A model generated the notes under the pieces. It searched no databases, was not told where the DNA came from, and saw nothing but the letters and a program-made list of their open reading frames with translations. Source: Wylensekiella montiformis (GTDB taxonomy: Bacteria; Bacillota; Negativicutes; Selenomonadales; Selenomonadaceae). Taken from it: a stretch of DNA of 64,000 bases. Below are positions 9,084-18,779 of the stretch, piece by piece. Where the stretch lies: assembly GCF_009697385.1 (NCBI RefSeq), contig NZ_VUNL01000003.1, positions 186,001-250,000 on the forward strand, written 5' to 3'. Position numbers and translations under genes: made by a program. Positions within the stretch are counted from its first letter, which is position 1; every line of letters starts with the position of its first letter.

Positions 9084-9112
9084 TTGACAAAGGACTTTTT
9101 AGTACCTATACT
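9084..9112 (+). promoter_or_regulatory. Sigma-70 promoter of the carboxyltransferase gene
   Basis: TTGACA (9084-9089), a 17-base spacer and TATACT (9107-9112). The expected start is near 9119, leaving an untranslated leader of about 140 bases. I found no riboswitch motif in it. The gene-less stretch 8949-9260 holds only the dat terminator and this promoter. Confidence 0.75.
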
Positions 9113-9260
9113 ATTCTTGTGATATCAATTCGGATAAAACACAGAAAAGCCAGCCGTATCAAGGTTTCTTCGCATTCCTGACCGGATATTCTGATTGTTT
9201 TTCTGTTTTATATCCATAAACAAACATTATGTATCCATAACTCAAGGGAGAGTGTTGATT

Positions 9261-10649
9261 ATGTCAAAGAAACCTGTACAGATCATGGAAACCGTCCTGC
9301 GTGATGGTCATCAGTCCCTGTGTGCGACACGCATGCGCATAGAAGACATGCTTCCCCAGCTTGATGCTCTTGATTCTGTTGGCTATAAGGCTTTAGAGGC
9401 ATGGGGCGGCGCGACCTTCGATACCTGCCTGCGTTTCCTTGGCGAAGATCCCTGGGAACGTCTCGATACGCTCAAGGCTCATCTGAAAACCCCTATCCAG
9501 ATGCTTCTCCGTGGGCAAAATCTGCTTGGCTATAACCACTATTCGAATGATGTTGTGGAAAAGTTCGTTCAGAAGGCCGCCCAGCATGGCGTGGGGGTAT
9601 TCCGTATCTTTGATGCACTGAATGACGTCCGCAATCTGAAAGTAGCCATCAATGCAGCGCTTCATTGCCCGGAAAAACCGGAAGTTCAGGGTTGCCTGGT
9701 CTACACGATCAGTCCGGTTCATACCAATGAAACCTTCGTGGAATTGGCCAAGGAACTTCAAGCAATGGGCTGCCATTCGATCTGTATCAAAGATATGTCC
9801 GGCCTGCTCAAGCCATATGTGGCTGAAGATCTGGTAAAAAAACTGAAGGCTGCACTGGATATCCCGGTCGAACTTCATACGCACTGCACCTCCGGCTTTG
9901 GACACGCTACCTATCTGAAAGCCATCGAGGCCGGTGTCGATGTCATCGATACGGCTTTGGCTCCCTTCTCTTCAGACACCTCTCAGCCCTGCACCGAAAC
10001 AATGGTTCGCGCACTGGAAGGCACAGAATACGATACAGGGATTGATGTTCAGAAACTTACACCAATCTCCAAGCATTTCCTTGCTGTGAAAAAACGCATC
10101 ATTCAGGAATTCAATCTGAAAGGATATTTTGATATCAATCCGAACGTTCTGGACTTCCAGATTCCGGGCGGTATGCTTTCGAACCTTGCCAATCAGTTGA
10201 AAGAGGCCGGTATGGAAGATAAATATCAGGATTTGCTTGATGAGATGCCTCGCGTCCGTAAGGATCTTGGCTATCCTCCCCTTGTAACGCCTTCTTCTCA
10301 GATTGTAGGAACCATGGCGACCTTCAATGTCATGTCCGGCGAGCGCTATAAGATGGTACCGAAAGAATTCAAAGATCTTGCACGTGGTAAATTTGGCCGG
10401 ACGCCGGTCGCCATTGACCGCGACTTCCTCACGAAAACTCTGGGAATCGCTCCGGAGGATATCATCGAAGATTGCTCCGTAGAAGATGCAAAAGCCAAAA
10501 CGTTTGCAGAATTCGAAGCGGAACTGAAAGAAAAAGGCTTCCTGAACCCATCAGAAGAAGACATTCTTTCGTATGCACTGTTCCCGCAGGTTGCAGAAGA
10601 ATTCTTCCAGAATCATTACCAGAAAGTTACCGCATACAAAAAAGCATAA
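9261..10649 (+). CDS. Carboxyltransferase subunit (transcarboxylase 5S / oxaloacetate decarboxylase alpha / PycB type), no biotin domain
   Basis: A 462-residue TIM-barrel carboxyltransferase. ETVLRDGHQSL carries the metal Asp, IKDMSGLLKPY the lysine that becomes carboxylated, and LHTHCTSGFGHATY the metal histidines. The start ATG 9261 has AGGGAGAG upstream; an upstream frame to 9195 is non-coding in appearance. The C-terminus stops after the PYC-OADA helical domain, with no Ala/Pro hinge or MKM biotin motif, so biotin must sit on a separate protein not in this window. It could serve a transcarboxylase, a sodium-pumping decarboxylase or a split pyruvate carboxylase; neighbours do not decide. 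Confidence 0.88.
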   Translation: MSKKPVQIMETVLRDGHQSLCATRMRIEDMLPQLDALDSVGYKALEAWGGATFDTCLRFLGEDPWERLDTLKAHLKTPIQMLLRGQNLLGYNHYSNDVVEKFVQKAAQHGVGVFRIFDALNDVRNLKVAINAALHCPEKPEVQGCLVYTISPVHTNETFVELAKELQAMGCHSICIKDMSGLLKPYVAEDLVKKLKAALDIPVELHTHCTSGFGHATYLKAIEAGVDVIDTALAPFSSDTSQPCTETMVRALEGTEYDTGIDVQKLTPISKHFLAVKKRIIQEFNLKGYFDINPNVLDFQIPGGMLSNLANQLKEAGMEDKYQDLLDEMPRVRKDLGYPPLVTPSSQIVGTMATFNVMSGERYKMVPKEFKDLARGKFGRTPVAIDRDFLTKTLGIAPEDIIEDCSVEDAKAKTFAEFEAELKEKGFLNPSEEDILSYALFPQVAEEFFQNHYQKVTAYKKA

Positions 10650-10683
10650 TCGTTTTTACCTTCTGTTCGTTTTTCTAAGTCAT

Positions 10684-10716
10684 CAAAAGGCCCTGCTCGT
10701 TTCGCAGGGCCTTTTG
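10684..10716 (+). terminator. Terminator after the carboxyltransferase gene
   Basis: Arms CAAAAGGCCCTGC and GCAGGGCCTTTTG form a perfect 13-bp stem with a 7-base loop. Confidence 0.85.
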
Positions 10717-10748
10717 GTATCATTCCAACCTTCTTATCCAATCCATTC

Positions 10749-10778
10749 TTGACAAATTCTAAACCATTCTATTATAAT
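10749..10778 (+). promoter_or_regulatory. Promoter of the AGCS symporter gene
   Basis: TTGACA (10749-10754), an 18-base spacer and TATAAT (10773-10778), both at consensus. Confidence 0.8.
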
Positions 10779-10857
10779 TTCTATATATTTATTGATATAG
10801 TTTTGTTTGAATGCAGCCTGCGAGAAACCAATCTGCAAAAGAAAAGAGGATGATTTC

Positions 10858-12285
10858 ATGGAATTACTGAATGCAGCAATTAATCAAATCAATACCATTC
10901 TTTGGTCGTATGTACTCATTATCGTACTGGTCGGCTGTGGCCTATGGTTTACCGTTTCCACAAGGTTTGTACAGATACGCATGCTGCCAGAGATGCTGCA
11001 CCTTTTGACCGAAGGAATCGGCCAAAAAACACGCGGAAACGCCATCAGCTCATTTCAAGCCTTCTGTGTCAGCACAGCTTCCCGCGTCGGTGTCGGCAAT
11101 ATTGCAGGAGTAGCCATCGCCATTGTGACGGGAGGACCGGGCGCTGTATTCTGGATGTGGGCTATCGCTTTCATCGGATGTGCCACCGGTTTCATAGAAA
11201 GCACGCTGGCTCAAATTTACAAGCTCCCGCGTGGAAATCATACCTATCACGGAGGTCCGGCATATTATATCAAAAATGCCTTACAGCAGCCAGCAATAGC
11301 AAAACTCTTTGCCCTTTTGATTTCCGTAACCTTTGGCTTAATCTATGTATCCGTACAGGCAAATACCATCGCGTTATCGGTCAAGACCGCGTTCGATATT
11401 CCGCCGTTCATGACAGCGTTTTTTCTCTGCGTACTCACCTCATTGGTTATTTTTGGCGGCATGACCCGGATTGCCCGATTTACGGAATACCTTGTCCCCA
11501 TCATGGCCGGTGTTTATATTCTGATTGCCTTTCTCATCTTGATTCTGAATATAGACAAGCTCCCCGGCATGTTTGCCCTGATTGTTCATGATGCCTTCTC
11601 CCCTCAGGCGGCGGTCGGCGGAGGCCTCGGCTCTGCCATTCTTACCGGTGTGAAGCGTGGTCTCTTTTCCAATGAGGCCGGCGAAGGTTCTGTACCAAAT
11701 GCTGCGGCCACGGCTGATGTATCACATCCGGTAAAACAGGGACTGGTTCAGGCCTTTGGCGTTTATGTAGATACGTGGCTGGTCTGCTCTGCTACCGCAT
11801 TCATCATTCTGCTTACCGGACAATATACTATCGGCGGTGATCTCACCGGCATTGCACTGGCGCAAGCCTCATTGGCCAGTGTGTTCGGCGCACTGGCGCC
11901 AGTTGCCGTTTCTTTCATGATTCTCCTGTTCGCTTTCAGTTCCATCATTGGCAACTACTACTATGGAGAAATCAATATTTCCTTTTTTGAGGGCAATATT
12001 CGCAGGAAACTCTGCCTGTTCCGCGTTGGCGTTGTGGCCATGGTACTGTTCGGCAGTCTGGCTGAACTTTCACTCGTATGGAATCTGGCCGATCTCTTCA
12101 TGGGATTTCTTTGCCTGACCAATCTCTATGCCGTAGCGCGCCTCTCCGGTTATGCCCGTGCTGCACTAAATGATTATATCGCGCAGAAACGGAGCGGCGA
12201 AAAAGAGCCGGTATTCCATCCAACCATTCTAAAAAAGGAAACCGGCGTCTACGCCTGGGACAAAGAGGTTCGTTCCAACGAATAA
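10858..12285 (+). CDS. Alanine/glycine:cation symporter (AGCS family)
   Basis: A 475-residue integral membrane protein with about ten hydrophobic segments. The family signature lies around FQAFCVSTASRVGVGNIAGV, and GLFSNEAGEGSVPNAAATA is the AGCS hallmark near the middle. It would import alanine or glycine with sodium (or protons) across the cytoplasmic membrane. ATG 10858 follows AGAGGA; the frame upstream of it is not protein-like. It is monocistronic, between a consensus promoter and a strong terminator. Confidence 0.92.
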   Translation: MELLNAAINQINTILWSYVLIIVLVGCGLWFTVSTRFVQIRMLPEMLHLLTEGIGQKTRGNAISSFQAFCVSTASRVGVGNIAGVAIAIVTGGPGAVFWMWAIAFIGCATGFIESTLAQIYKLPRGNHTYHGGPAYYIKNALQQPAIAKLFALLISVTFGLIYVSVQANTIALSVKTAFDIPPFMTAFFLCVLTSLVIFGGMTRIARFTEYLVPIMAGVYILIAFLILILNIDKLPGMFALIVHDAFSPQAAVGGGLGSAILTGVKRGLFSNEAGEGSVPNAAATADVSHPVKQGLVQAFGVYVDTWLVCSATAFIILLTGQYTIGGDLTGIALAQASLASVFGALAPVAVSFMILLFAFSSIIGNYYYGEINISFFEGNIRRKLCLFRVGVVAMVLFGSLAELSLVWNLADLFMGFLCLTNLYAVARLSGYARAALNDYIAQKRSGEKEPVFHPTILKKETGVYAWDKEVRSNE

Positions 12286-12337
12286 AAAAAGTCGTCTCTC
12301 AAGGAGATTCCAAAGATCCCTTGAGAGACGACTTTTT
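12286..12337. terminator. Bidirectional terminator
   Basis: Perfect 19-bp arms (12286-12304, 12319-12337) with A and T runs at the outer ends. It separates the convergent AGCS gene and the uridine kinase-like gene and overlaps the latter's stop codon. Confidence 0.9.
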
Positions 12338-13976
12338 ATTGGAAAAACACGGATTTCCCTATGAATTCCCGCAGCAATGAATTATTCGGTACTTCATTTT
12401 CTGCCTGAATATCATCGAAATACGTACAGAAATCCAGCAGTCGGCGTGCTTTGGCATGTTCCGGTACCTCCGGAGGAATCTTCTCCAATAAGGGTTTGGC
12501 ATATTTTTTTAAGATGCCAAGTTCATAAATCAAAGCAGAATTAAACATGACGTCCGCTTCCTCCTGAAACGGAAAAATATTTTTCTCCTCGCCCTCCCGT
12601 ACATCCGGCCACTGGCGCAGCGTTTTCAATGCGTGAGCCCCGCGGAACTGATAATCACGAACCAGACGCCGCATCAGTCTCGCATCTGTTGTTGGAATGC
12701 GGTTATGCGCATCAATATTCAATTGCGTTAAGGCGCTGATATAAATTTTATACTTGCGGTCACGCGGCACAGCCTGGCTGAGCGCTTCATTCAAGCCATG
12801 AATCCCCTCTACGATAATCGGCTGATTTTCATTTACCGCAAGCGGTGCATCCGTCTGCCATTCCCGTTCTCCGGTAATAAAATTATACCGCGGTAGAATG
12901 ACCTCCCGCCCTGCCAATAAGTCGACCATGTCCTGATTAAACAGATCGGTATCCAGAGCGCCAAGACACTCATAATCATATTCGCCCTTTTCATTGCGTG
13001 GCGTTTCCACCCGTGGACGGAAAAAATCATCGAGAGAAATAGACACAGGTTCCAGACCATTGACGCGAAGCTGGATACGAAGACGCTGCGCAAAAGAGGT
13101 TTTTCCTGATGAGGATGGTCCGGCAATAAGAATCAGGCGCAGCATTTTCCTCTCTGCCGCAATATGATCTGCAATCTGTGCAATCCGCTTCTCTTGCAAT
13201 GCTTCAGAAACACGAATGATATCGCCAATCTGTCCATTTCGGTTAGCCCGGTTGAGATCCGTTACATAATTGCAATGAAGAATTTGCGCCCATCGTTTTG
13301 ATTCAGACAAAATATGACTGAGCTTCGGCTGGGGGATGCGCTCACGAACCGCGCCATCTGTTCCCATATCCGGTGTACGAAGCAGAATACCCGGAGCTTC
13401 AAAATCCAATGCAAAACGATCCAGCCCCCGCGTTTCCGGAAGCATCGCACCATAAAGGTAATCATAAAAGTCGCCGCAGCGATAAATGCTGACTGTCGGC
13501 TGTTCCAGCGCAGCAATAAGATTTGCTTTTTCAATCTGTTTGGATTCCTTAAAGAGACGGACTGCCATTTCACGACTCAGGCTCTCTTTCCGGATCGGGC
13601 GGTTTTCCGAAATGATACGGCGCATACGGGCTTCAATACAGTGTACGGTCGCTTCGTCCAATTCCCGATCCGGCAGTCGTATCTCGCAGAACAGTCCTTT
13701 GTTGGCAGAAAACTGAGCGATCACTTCTGCGCTGGGATATAATTCATGCACAGCCGTAATCAGCAAAAAAACAACCGACCGCTGATATACCTGCCATCCT
13801 GGCTGCGAGTTCAGTGGGATAAATTCGATTTGTGCAGCCTGCCCGATTTCGCTTTGCAAATCGCGAATTTCATGATCCAATTCCACCGCAACAATTTCAC
13901 TGTCAAAATGTTTTTGCGCTTCGCGAGCCATTTCCCGAACCGTTTTTCCCGGAACAACTTCCATAATATATACCAT
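12336..13976 (-). CDS. TGS-domain nucleoside (uridine) kinase-like protein
   Basis: About 546 residues. The N-terminus (MEVVPGKTVREMAREAQ) resembles a TGS domain, followed by a ThrRS second-additional-domain-like part and a C-terminal phosphoribulokinase/uridine kinase P-loop (IAGPSSSGKTSFAQRL). The combination is common in clostridia and Negativicutes, where it is annotated as a nucleoside kinase; the true substrate is not established. The start is uncertain: ATG 13976 has AGGG 5 bases upstream, while ATG 13964 has AAGGA about 12 bases upstream. Pit and DUF47 genes lie upstream on the same strand. Confidence 0.85.
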   Translation of the reverse strand: MVYIMEVVPGKTVREMAREAQKHFDSEIVAVELDHEIRDLQSEIGQAAQIEFIPLNSQPGWQVYQRSVVFLLITAVHELYPSAEVIAQFSANKGLFCEIRLPDRELDEATVHCIEARMRRIISENRPIRKESLSREMAVRLFKESKQIEKANLIAALEQPTVSIYRCGDFYDYLYGAMLPETRGLDRFALDFEAPGILLRTPDMGTDGAVRERIPQPKLSHILSESKRWAQILHCNYVTDLNRANRNGQIGDIIRVSEALQEKRIAQIADHIAAERKMLRLILIAGPSSSGKTSFAQRLRIQLRVNGLEPVSISLDDFFRPRVETPRNEKGEYDYECLGALDTDLFNQDMVDLLAGREVILPRYNFITGEREWQTDAPLAVNENQPIIVEGIHGLNEALSQAVPRDRKYKIYISALTQLNIDAHNRIPTTDARLMRRLVRDYQFRGAHALKTLRQWPDVREGEEKNIFPFQEEADVMFNSALIYELGILKKYAKPLLEKIPPEVPEHAKARRLLDFCTYFDDIQAENEVPNNSLLREFIGKSVFFQ

Positions 13977-14049
13977 TCCTTCCCTGTATAGTATAAAAGA
14001 CCCTGATCTCACAAAAATTGCAAAATCAAAGCCTTTTTCTTGTAACCCT

Positions 14050-15048
14050 TTATCGGAATATCATACAAACCAAAGAGTAGACCGCTGCTCCCATCATCGC
14101 CGTACACGGAATCGTAAGAACCCAGGCCAGTAACATCTGCTGAGCAACCCCCCAGCGAACAGCATTGACACGCTTAGCCGTTCCCACACCCATAATCGAA
14201 CCGGATACCACATGCGTTGTGCTTACCGGAAGATGAAGAAGCGTTGCCGTGAAAATAACCGTCGACGAATTCAAATCAGCAGCAAAGCCGGAAATCGGCT
14301 CCAGCTTGAAGATCTTTCCGCCAATTGTCTTGATAATCCGCCAGCCGCCAACTGCCGTACCGCAGGCCATAGCGGTCGCCGCCAAAACTTTAACATACGT
14401 CGGTACCTCAAAAACATCAATATATCCGCCTGACAACAAAGCCAGCGTAATGATACCCATCGACTTCTGCGCATCATTCGAGCCATGAGAAAAAGCCATC
14501 ATTGCTGCCGATAAAATCTGCATTTTTTTGAACTTATGGTTAATAGCCGAGGGACTAAAACGGCCAAAAACCCGAAACAGCACCGTCATCGTTACATATC
14601 CTGTCAGAATAGCAAGAATCGGAGACCCGATCAGGGACAGGACGATTTTTCCTATACCACAAAAATTCAATCCGTCGGCCCCCACGGAGACAAGAACTGC
14701 GCCGATGATTCCGCCGACTAAAGCATGAGAGGAACTCGATGGAACAGCAAACCACCAAGTGATGAGATTCCATATCACCGCGCCGGCCAGCGCCGCAATA
14801 ATAATATGTTCATCCACATGCTGGGCCGACTTGACGATATCACCGCCAATCGTTTTTGCGACACCGGTGCTGTACATGGCCCCGAGGAAATTCAGTACTG
14901 CAGCCATAATAATGGCATGGCTGGGATGAAGAGCTCGGGTTGATACGGAAGTAGCTATCGCATTCGCTGTATCGTGAAATCCATTGATGAAATCAAACAG
15001 CAGCGCCAATCCGATAACCGTGAATATAAGCATCTGTACTTCAGGCAT
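14050..15048 (-). CDS. pit: Inorganic phosphate transporter, PiT family
   Basis: A 332-residue membrane protein with the two PiT repeats: GFHDTANAIATSVSTRAL near residue 23 and FSHGSNDAQKSMGI near residue 188. It carries phosphate (probably as a metal-phosphate complex with protons or sodium) across the cytoplasmic membrane. The start overlaps the DUF47 gene by 8 bases, so the two are translationally coupled, a pairing typical for low-affinity phosphate uptake. Confidence 0.94.
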   Translation of the reverse strand: MPEVQMLIFTVIGLALLFDFINGFHDTANAIATSVSTRALHPSHAIIMAAVLNFLGAMYSTGVAKTIGGDIVKSAQHVDEHIIIAALAGAVIWNLITWWFAVPSSSSHALVGGIIGAVLVSVGADGLNFCGIGKIVLSLIGSPILAILTGYVTMTVLFRVFGRFSPSAINHKFKKMQILSAAMMAFSHGSNDAQKSMGIITLALLSGGYIDVFEVPTYVKVLAATAMACGTAVGGWRIIKTIGGKIFKLEPISGFAADLNSSTVIFTATLLHLPVSTTHVVSGSIMGVGTAKRVNAVRWGVAQQMLLAWVLTIPCTAMMGAAVYSLVCMIFR

Positions 15049-15667
15049 ACTTCATTACCACTCCCCGGATCATGTCAGACATTTTCTCACAGTGATCCAG
15101 TGTATCCTCAAGCTTTTCCAGGATATCCTTCCACTTGATCAAGGCAATCGGATCTTTTTCCTTATCGAAAAGATAAGCGATCTCGTGACGATAGACACGA
15201 TCCCCTTCACTTTCCAACTGGGCGATTTTGTGCGTCGCATCCAAAATCTGCGCCTGATTCTTGCGAATATCCTTCAGAAGCGAGAACGCCCGGATGATTT
15301 CTTCTGTGGATTCAATGAGCAGCTTTGTCATCGTAACTGCGCCGCTCATTGCCTTTCCCGTGCGATACATCACAATGCGCTGCAGCGTCCCCTGAAGATA
15401 ATCCACACCATCATCCAGGCCGTTTGCCAATGCATAAATATCCTCACGGTCAATGGGAGTGATAAAGGTCAGATTCAGCTTATCGATAATCTTGTCATTG
15501 ACCCGGTCCGCCTGATGTTCCAGATCGATGATTTCCTTTACCTTATCTGCCGCCTTGCTGTAATCCAGCATGACCTCGTCCATCATGAGCGCACCTTTGT
15601 AAAAATAATTGGCACTCTCAACGAACAGATCAAAGAACTCACTATCCTTCTTTTTGAATTTAAACAT
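15041..15667 (-). CDS. DUF47 PhoU-like phosphate transport regulator
   Basis: A 208-residue all-helical protein starting MFKFKKKDSEFFDLFVESANYFY, a DUF47 signature, with the middle segment NGLDDGVDYLQGTLQRIVMYR. It starts at ATG 15667, where GGGGAGGA lies about 11 bases upstream; the upstream frame extension to 15742 is not protein-like. DUF47 proteins resemble PhoU and are thought to gate the adjacent Pit transporter. It precedes pit with an 8-base overlap. Confidence 0.92.
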   Translation of the reverse strand: MFKFKKKDSEFFDLFVESANYFYKGALMMDEVMLDYSKAADKVKEIIDLEHQADRVNDKIIDKLNLTFITPIDREDIYALANGLDDGVDYLQGTLQRIVMYRTGKAMSGAVTMTKLLIESTEEIIRAFSLLKDIRKNQAQILDATHKIAQLESEGDRVYRHEIAYLFDKEKDPIALIKWKDILEKLEDTLDHCEKMSDMIRGVVMKYA

Positions 15668-15833
15668 GCTGTTCTGAGTCCTCCCCGAACAAAATATCAC
15701 ATACACACTTAAAACTATATCATTATTTTCTTTTCCGTTCAACTAATAATTTTTTCATAGAAATCATCAAACATACATTCCTTTTCAACTAAAGTGCGGA
15801 AGGAATACAGGCACACTTCCCAAAAGAAAGGTA

Positions 15834-15871
15834 TAAAAAGGAGCCAATCTGTCCCCAAAACAGATTGGCTC
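15834..15871 (-). terminator. Terminator of the aminotransferase gene
   Basis: The minus strand reads GAGCCAATCTG, a 9-base loop and CAGATTGGCTC, then CCTTTTTATA (arms at 15841-15851 and 15861-15871). Confidence 0.8.
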
Positions 15872-15918
15872 TCTACAAAATTGCTCAGACTAAAAGCCGC
15901 ACGCAATGTACAGAAGCA

Positions 15919-17163
15919 TTAGTTCTCTACTGCCCGAAGCGCCTTGAGCACTTTTGCCGCTACGCCCTTCATCTTTGCAGCCGATACCGAGCATGCCGCG
16001 ATGCGTACACCCATCTTTAGCGGAACGGCAAAGATCAAATCCTCATGCAGCTTGTCACAGACTGCCTGAGGATCAGCGGCCGGAACGGACAGGAAGAAAC
16101 CGCCCTTATACGGTAAAGCATTGAGGCCACATTCCCGTGCCTCCGCCATAAAGAGACTGCCGCGTCCCTGAATCATCTGATAAAAGGCATCGCGCTCTTT
16201 CTCGAACTGTGCCAATGTACTCTTATCCTGTTGAATGCGGGTCAGCAGCGTCATAGCACCGCGGTTGATATTCGACCAGGTCGCACGGCTCGTGTATTTA
16301 TTGATCTCCTTGAACTCCGCAATGACTTCCTTACTGGAAGAAACAGCGACCAGCGCACCAGTACGCTGTCCATAAGCCGTATAACCCTTGGACATGGAAA
16401 ACGAAAACATGACCAGAATATTATCCGGCAGATTGCCGAACTGATTCATGAACCGGCGTGTTTCATTTTTCTCACCAGCATAATCGATATAAGCAATATC
16501 CACGAGAATGCTCATCTTTTTGCCCTGCGCCGCGTACTTTTTCGTCAGCGTAAGAACCTGTTCCCAGTCTTCTTCCGTCAAGCTGAATCCCGTAGGATTA
16601 TGCGCCGGCGTATTGATAATGACAAGCAAACTGTCCTGCCGGCTCATGATTTCATCGACTTTAGCCGTATAGTCGCTTATATTGAAATGCTGCTTTTCAT
16701 CAAACAGCTTATAGTTTTCCAGACGGCAGCCGCACTCCTGACAGATTACATTATAAGTTCCCCAGAACCAATCCGATGTCAGGACGCTGCTTCCCCGCTC
16801 GGCATAATTGGCCACAGCATGATGAATCGCGCCAGTGCCTCCGGCTGTTGCAATAGCAGCCGTATATCCTTCCGGTTTCTGATCGGCAAAGGTCAGATCA
16901 ATGACTGCATCAAGATATTCCGGCAGGCCGGAAATCGGCGCATATCGCATGTAATCCTCCAGAGACAGCGAACGGAAAACACGCTCCATCGTCGGTATAC
17001 AGGCCAACTTTCCCTGATCATCCATCATAACACCCATCGTGGCGTTTGTCACTTTATCCGCACCGTATTTTTTAGCCGCTTCAGCGCAGGCTGCACTTGC
17101 ACCAAAAATCGCGTCTTTTAATCTCTTATCTGCAGCGTGTTTCGCTGCCATGCTCGTTGTCAT
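15919..17163 (-). CDS. Class I/II PLP aminotransferase (aspartate aminotransferase-like)
   Basis: A 414-residue fold-type I aminotransferase. NTPAHNPTGFSLT is the class I signature, DIAYIDY carries the cofactor Asp/Tyr pair, and SFSMSKGYTAYGQRTG holds the PLP lysine. The sequence resembles the aromatic/aspartate aminotransferases of Negativicutes and clostridia. ATG 17163 follows GGAGGA by 8 bases; a long in-frame extension upstream (to 17325) has no ribosome site and poor composition. It has its own terminator and is not clearly in an operon, so the amino acid it handles is unresolved. Confidence 0.85.
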   Translation of the reverse strand: MTTSMAAKHAADKRLKDAIFGASAACAEAAKKYGADKVTNATMGVMMDDQGKLACIPTMERVFRSLSLEDYMRYAPISGLPEYLDAVIDLTFADQKPEGYTAAIATAGGTGAIHHAVANYAERGSSVLTSDWFWGTYNVICQECGCRLENYKLFDEKQHFNISDYTAKVDEIMSRQDSLLVIINTPAHNPTGFSLTEEDWEQVLTLTKKYAAQGKKMSILVDIAYIDYAGEKNETRRFMNQFGNLPDNILVMFSFSMSKGYTAYGQRTGALVAVSSSKEVIAEFKEINKYTSRATWSNINRGAMTLLTRIQQDKSTLAQFEKERDAFYQMIQGRGSLFMAEARECGLNALPYKGGFFLSVPAADPQAVCDKLHEDLIFAVPLKMGVRIAACSVSAAKMKGVAAKVLKALRAVEN

Positions 17164-17381
17164 AAAACAAATTCCTCCTTCAATATAAGGCCTGATGCTT
17201 ACGAAAGCCAAACGCCAACATAATTCATACAAATAATATAATAACTGTTTGCAACTGTCCTGTCTACCCGTACAGCTGTATGTATACAATATTCCTGTTC
17301 TGGCACTCGTTGGCATCGGATTCATTCAGCCAGAGTCAGGGAAAGTCTAAAACTCCCCCCTGACCTGTTTTATTTTATGAT

Positions 17382-17430
17382 AAAAGGGGCCTCAACCTGC
17401 CCGGATCAGACCGGGCGGAAGACCCCCTTC
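17382..17430 (-). terminator. Terminator of lysC
   Basis: A compound hairpin: inner stem GCCCGG/CCGGGC (17399-17404, 17411-17416) inside an outer GGGGG/CCCC stem, followed on the minus strand by TTTTA. Confidence 0.65.
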
Positions 17431-17440
17431 TTTCCTATGA

Positions 17441-18670
17441 TCACTTCACAGGAAAAAATTCATCATGAATCGCATTGACAGCTTCTTTCAGCTGAGATCC
17501 TTTGATCAGGCAAGAGATACTGATCTCCGACGTACTGATGATATCAATATTAATCCCCGCCCGGGACAGCGCGCCAAACATCCGGGAAGCCGTTCCCGGA
17601 TTTCCCAGCATTCCCGCTCCGACGATAGAAACCTTTGCTACATCCTCTTCAATAAGGACAGCGACCGCATTCAACTTATCCGCAACGCCGTCAACGACCT
17701 TCTTGGCCTGAGCCAGATCGTCTGACGCTACAGTAAAGACCATATCTGTTACATTTTTCTCGATATTGCGGATACTCTGCACGATCATATCCACATCGAT
17801 ATTTGCCTCAGCCAAAGCAGAGAATATCTCATGAGCAATACCCGGGGTATTCGGGATCCCAAGCACCGCAATTTTAGCAACTTTCTCATCATGAGCAACG
17901 CCGCGGATAGCAAAATCTTTATCTTCCATTGTATAATCCTCCCTAATGATTGTTCCCGGTTTCGTCGTAAAAGTAGAACGGACATGTATGGGAATATGAA
18001 AATATTCGCCCATTTCCACCGAACGAGGCTGCATGACGCCAGCGCCCAAGCGAGCCATCTCCAGCATCTCATGATAGGTAATTTCTTTCATTTTGCGCGC
18101 GCCTTTGACAATGCGCGGATCAGCCGAATACACGCCATCTACGTCTGTAAAGATCTCACAGGTATCGGCCTTCAATGCACCGGCCAGCGCAACAGCCGAT
18201 GTATCCGAACCACCGCGCCCCAGGGTTACCGGATCGCCGTATTTATCCGCCCCCTGGAACCCTGCCACAACGACGATATTCCCCTTCGCCAGTTCCTCAT
18301 GAACGCGCTCCGGCGTAATATCCACAATCCGCCCCTTCGTATGAACCGCGTTCGTACGCATACCAGCCTGCGGCCCGGTCAGCGAAACAGCCGGCTGACC
18401 GAGCGTCTGAAACGCCATCGCCAGCAATGCAATGGACTGCTGCTCGCCTGTAGTCAGCAACATATCCATTTCTCTGGTATACTGGTACGGATTCTTATTG
18501 ATACCCTGCGCCAAAGCGATGAGATCGTCCGTCGTATCGCCCATAGCCGACACGACCATAACAATCTGGTCTCCGGGCTGCTTTTCACTCAGAACCCGCT
18601 TGGCCACATTCATAATCTTTTCTGTGGTTGCCACCGAACTGCCACCGAATTTTTTTACAATAAGCGCCAT
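17441..18670 (-). CDS. lysC: Aspartokinase
   Basis: A 409-residue aspartate kinase. VKKFGGSSV at the N-terminus is the kinase motif, TDVDGVYSADPRI a nucleotide-binding segment, and two C-terminal ACT domains follow (LGIPNTPGIAHEIF and VSIVGAGMLGNPGTASRMF). It phosphorylates aspartate, opening the lysine/DAP, threonine and methionine branch; asd and dapB lie near 53-54 kb. The start ATG 18670 has GGGGGAG upstream. Control is likely allosteric through the ACT domains; I see no lysine riboswitch in the short leader. Confidence 0.94.
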   Translation of the reverse strand: MALIVKKFGGSSVATTEKIMNVAKRVLSEKQPGDQIVMVVSAMGDTTDDLIALAQGINKNPYQYTREMDMLLTTGEQQSIALLAMAFQTLGQPAVSLTGPQAGMRTNAVHTKGRIVDITPERVHEELAKGNIVVVAGFQGADKYGDPVTLGRGGSDTSAVALAGALKADTCEIFTDVDGVYSADPRIVKGARKMKEITYHEMLEMARLGAGVMQPRSVEMGEYFHIPIHVRSTFTTKPGTIIREDYTMEDKDFAIRGVAHDEKVAKIAVLGIPNTPGIAHEIFSALAEANIDVDMIVQSIRNIEKNVTDMVFTVASDDLAQAKKVVDGVADKLNAVAVLIEEDVAKVSIVGAGMLGNPGTASRMFGALSRAGINIDIISTSEISISCLIKGSQLKEAVNAIHDEFFPVK

Positions 18671-18750
18671 GATTCTCCCCCTAAACACGACCGTATGACA
18701 TCCTTATGCGAAGCACCGGTCTTGGTTGTTAATCTTTACAATCGAAACAT

Positions 18751-18779
18751 ATTATACAAGAAAAAGAGTCATGTGTCTA
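18751..18779 (-). promoter_or_regulatory. Promoter of lysC
   Basis: On the minus strand TAGACA (complement of 18774-18779), a 17-base spacer and TATAAT (complement of 18751-18756). The leader to the start codon is about 75 bases. Confidence 0.7.

Noticed and set aside
12336-14012. Threonyl-tRNA synthetase
   Set aside because: The N-terminus resembles TGS/SAD parts of ThrRS, but the catalytic part is a uridine kinase-type P-loop domain.
16231-17121. 296-codon plus-strand ORF opposite the aminotransferase
   Set aside because: It is the antisense of a class I aminotransferase with all its motifs.
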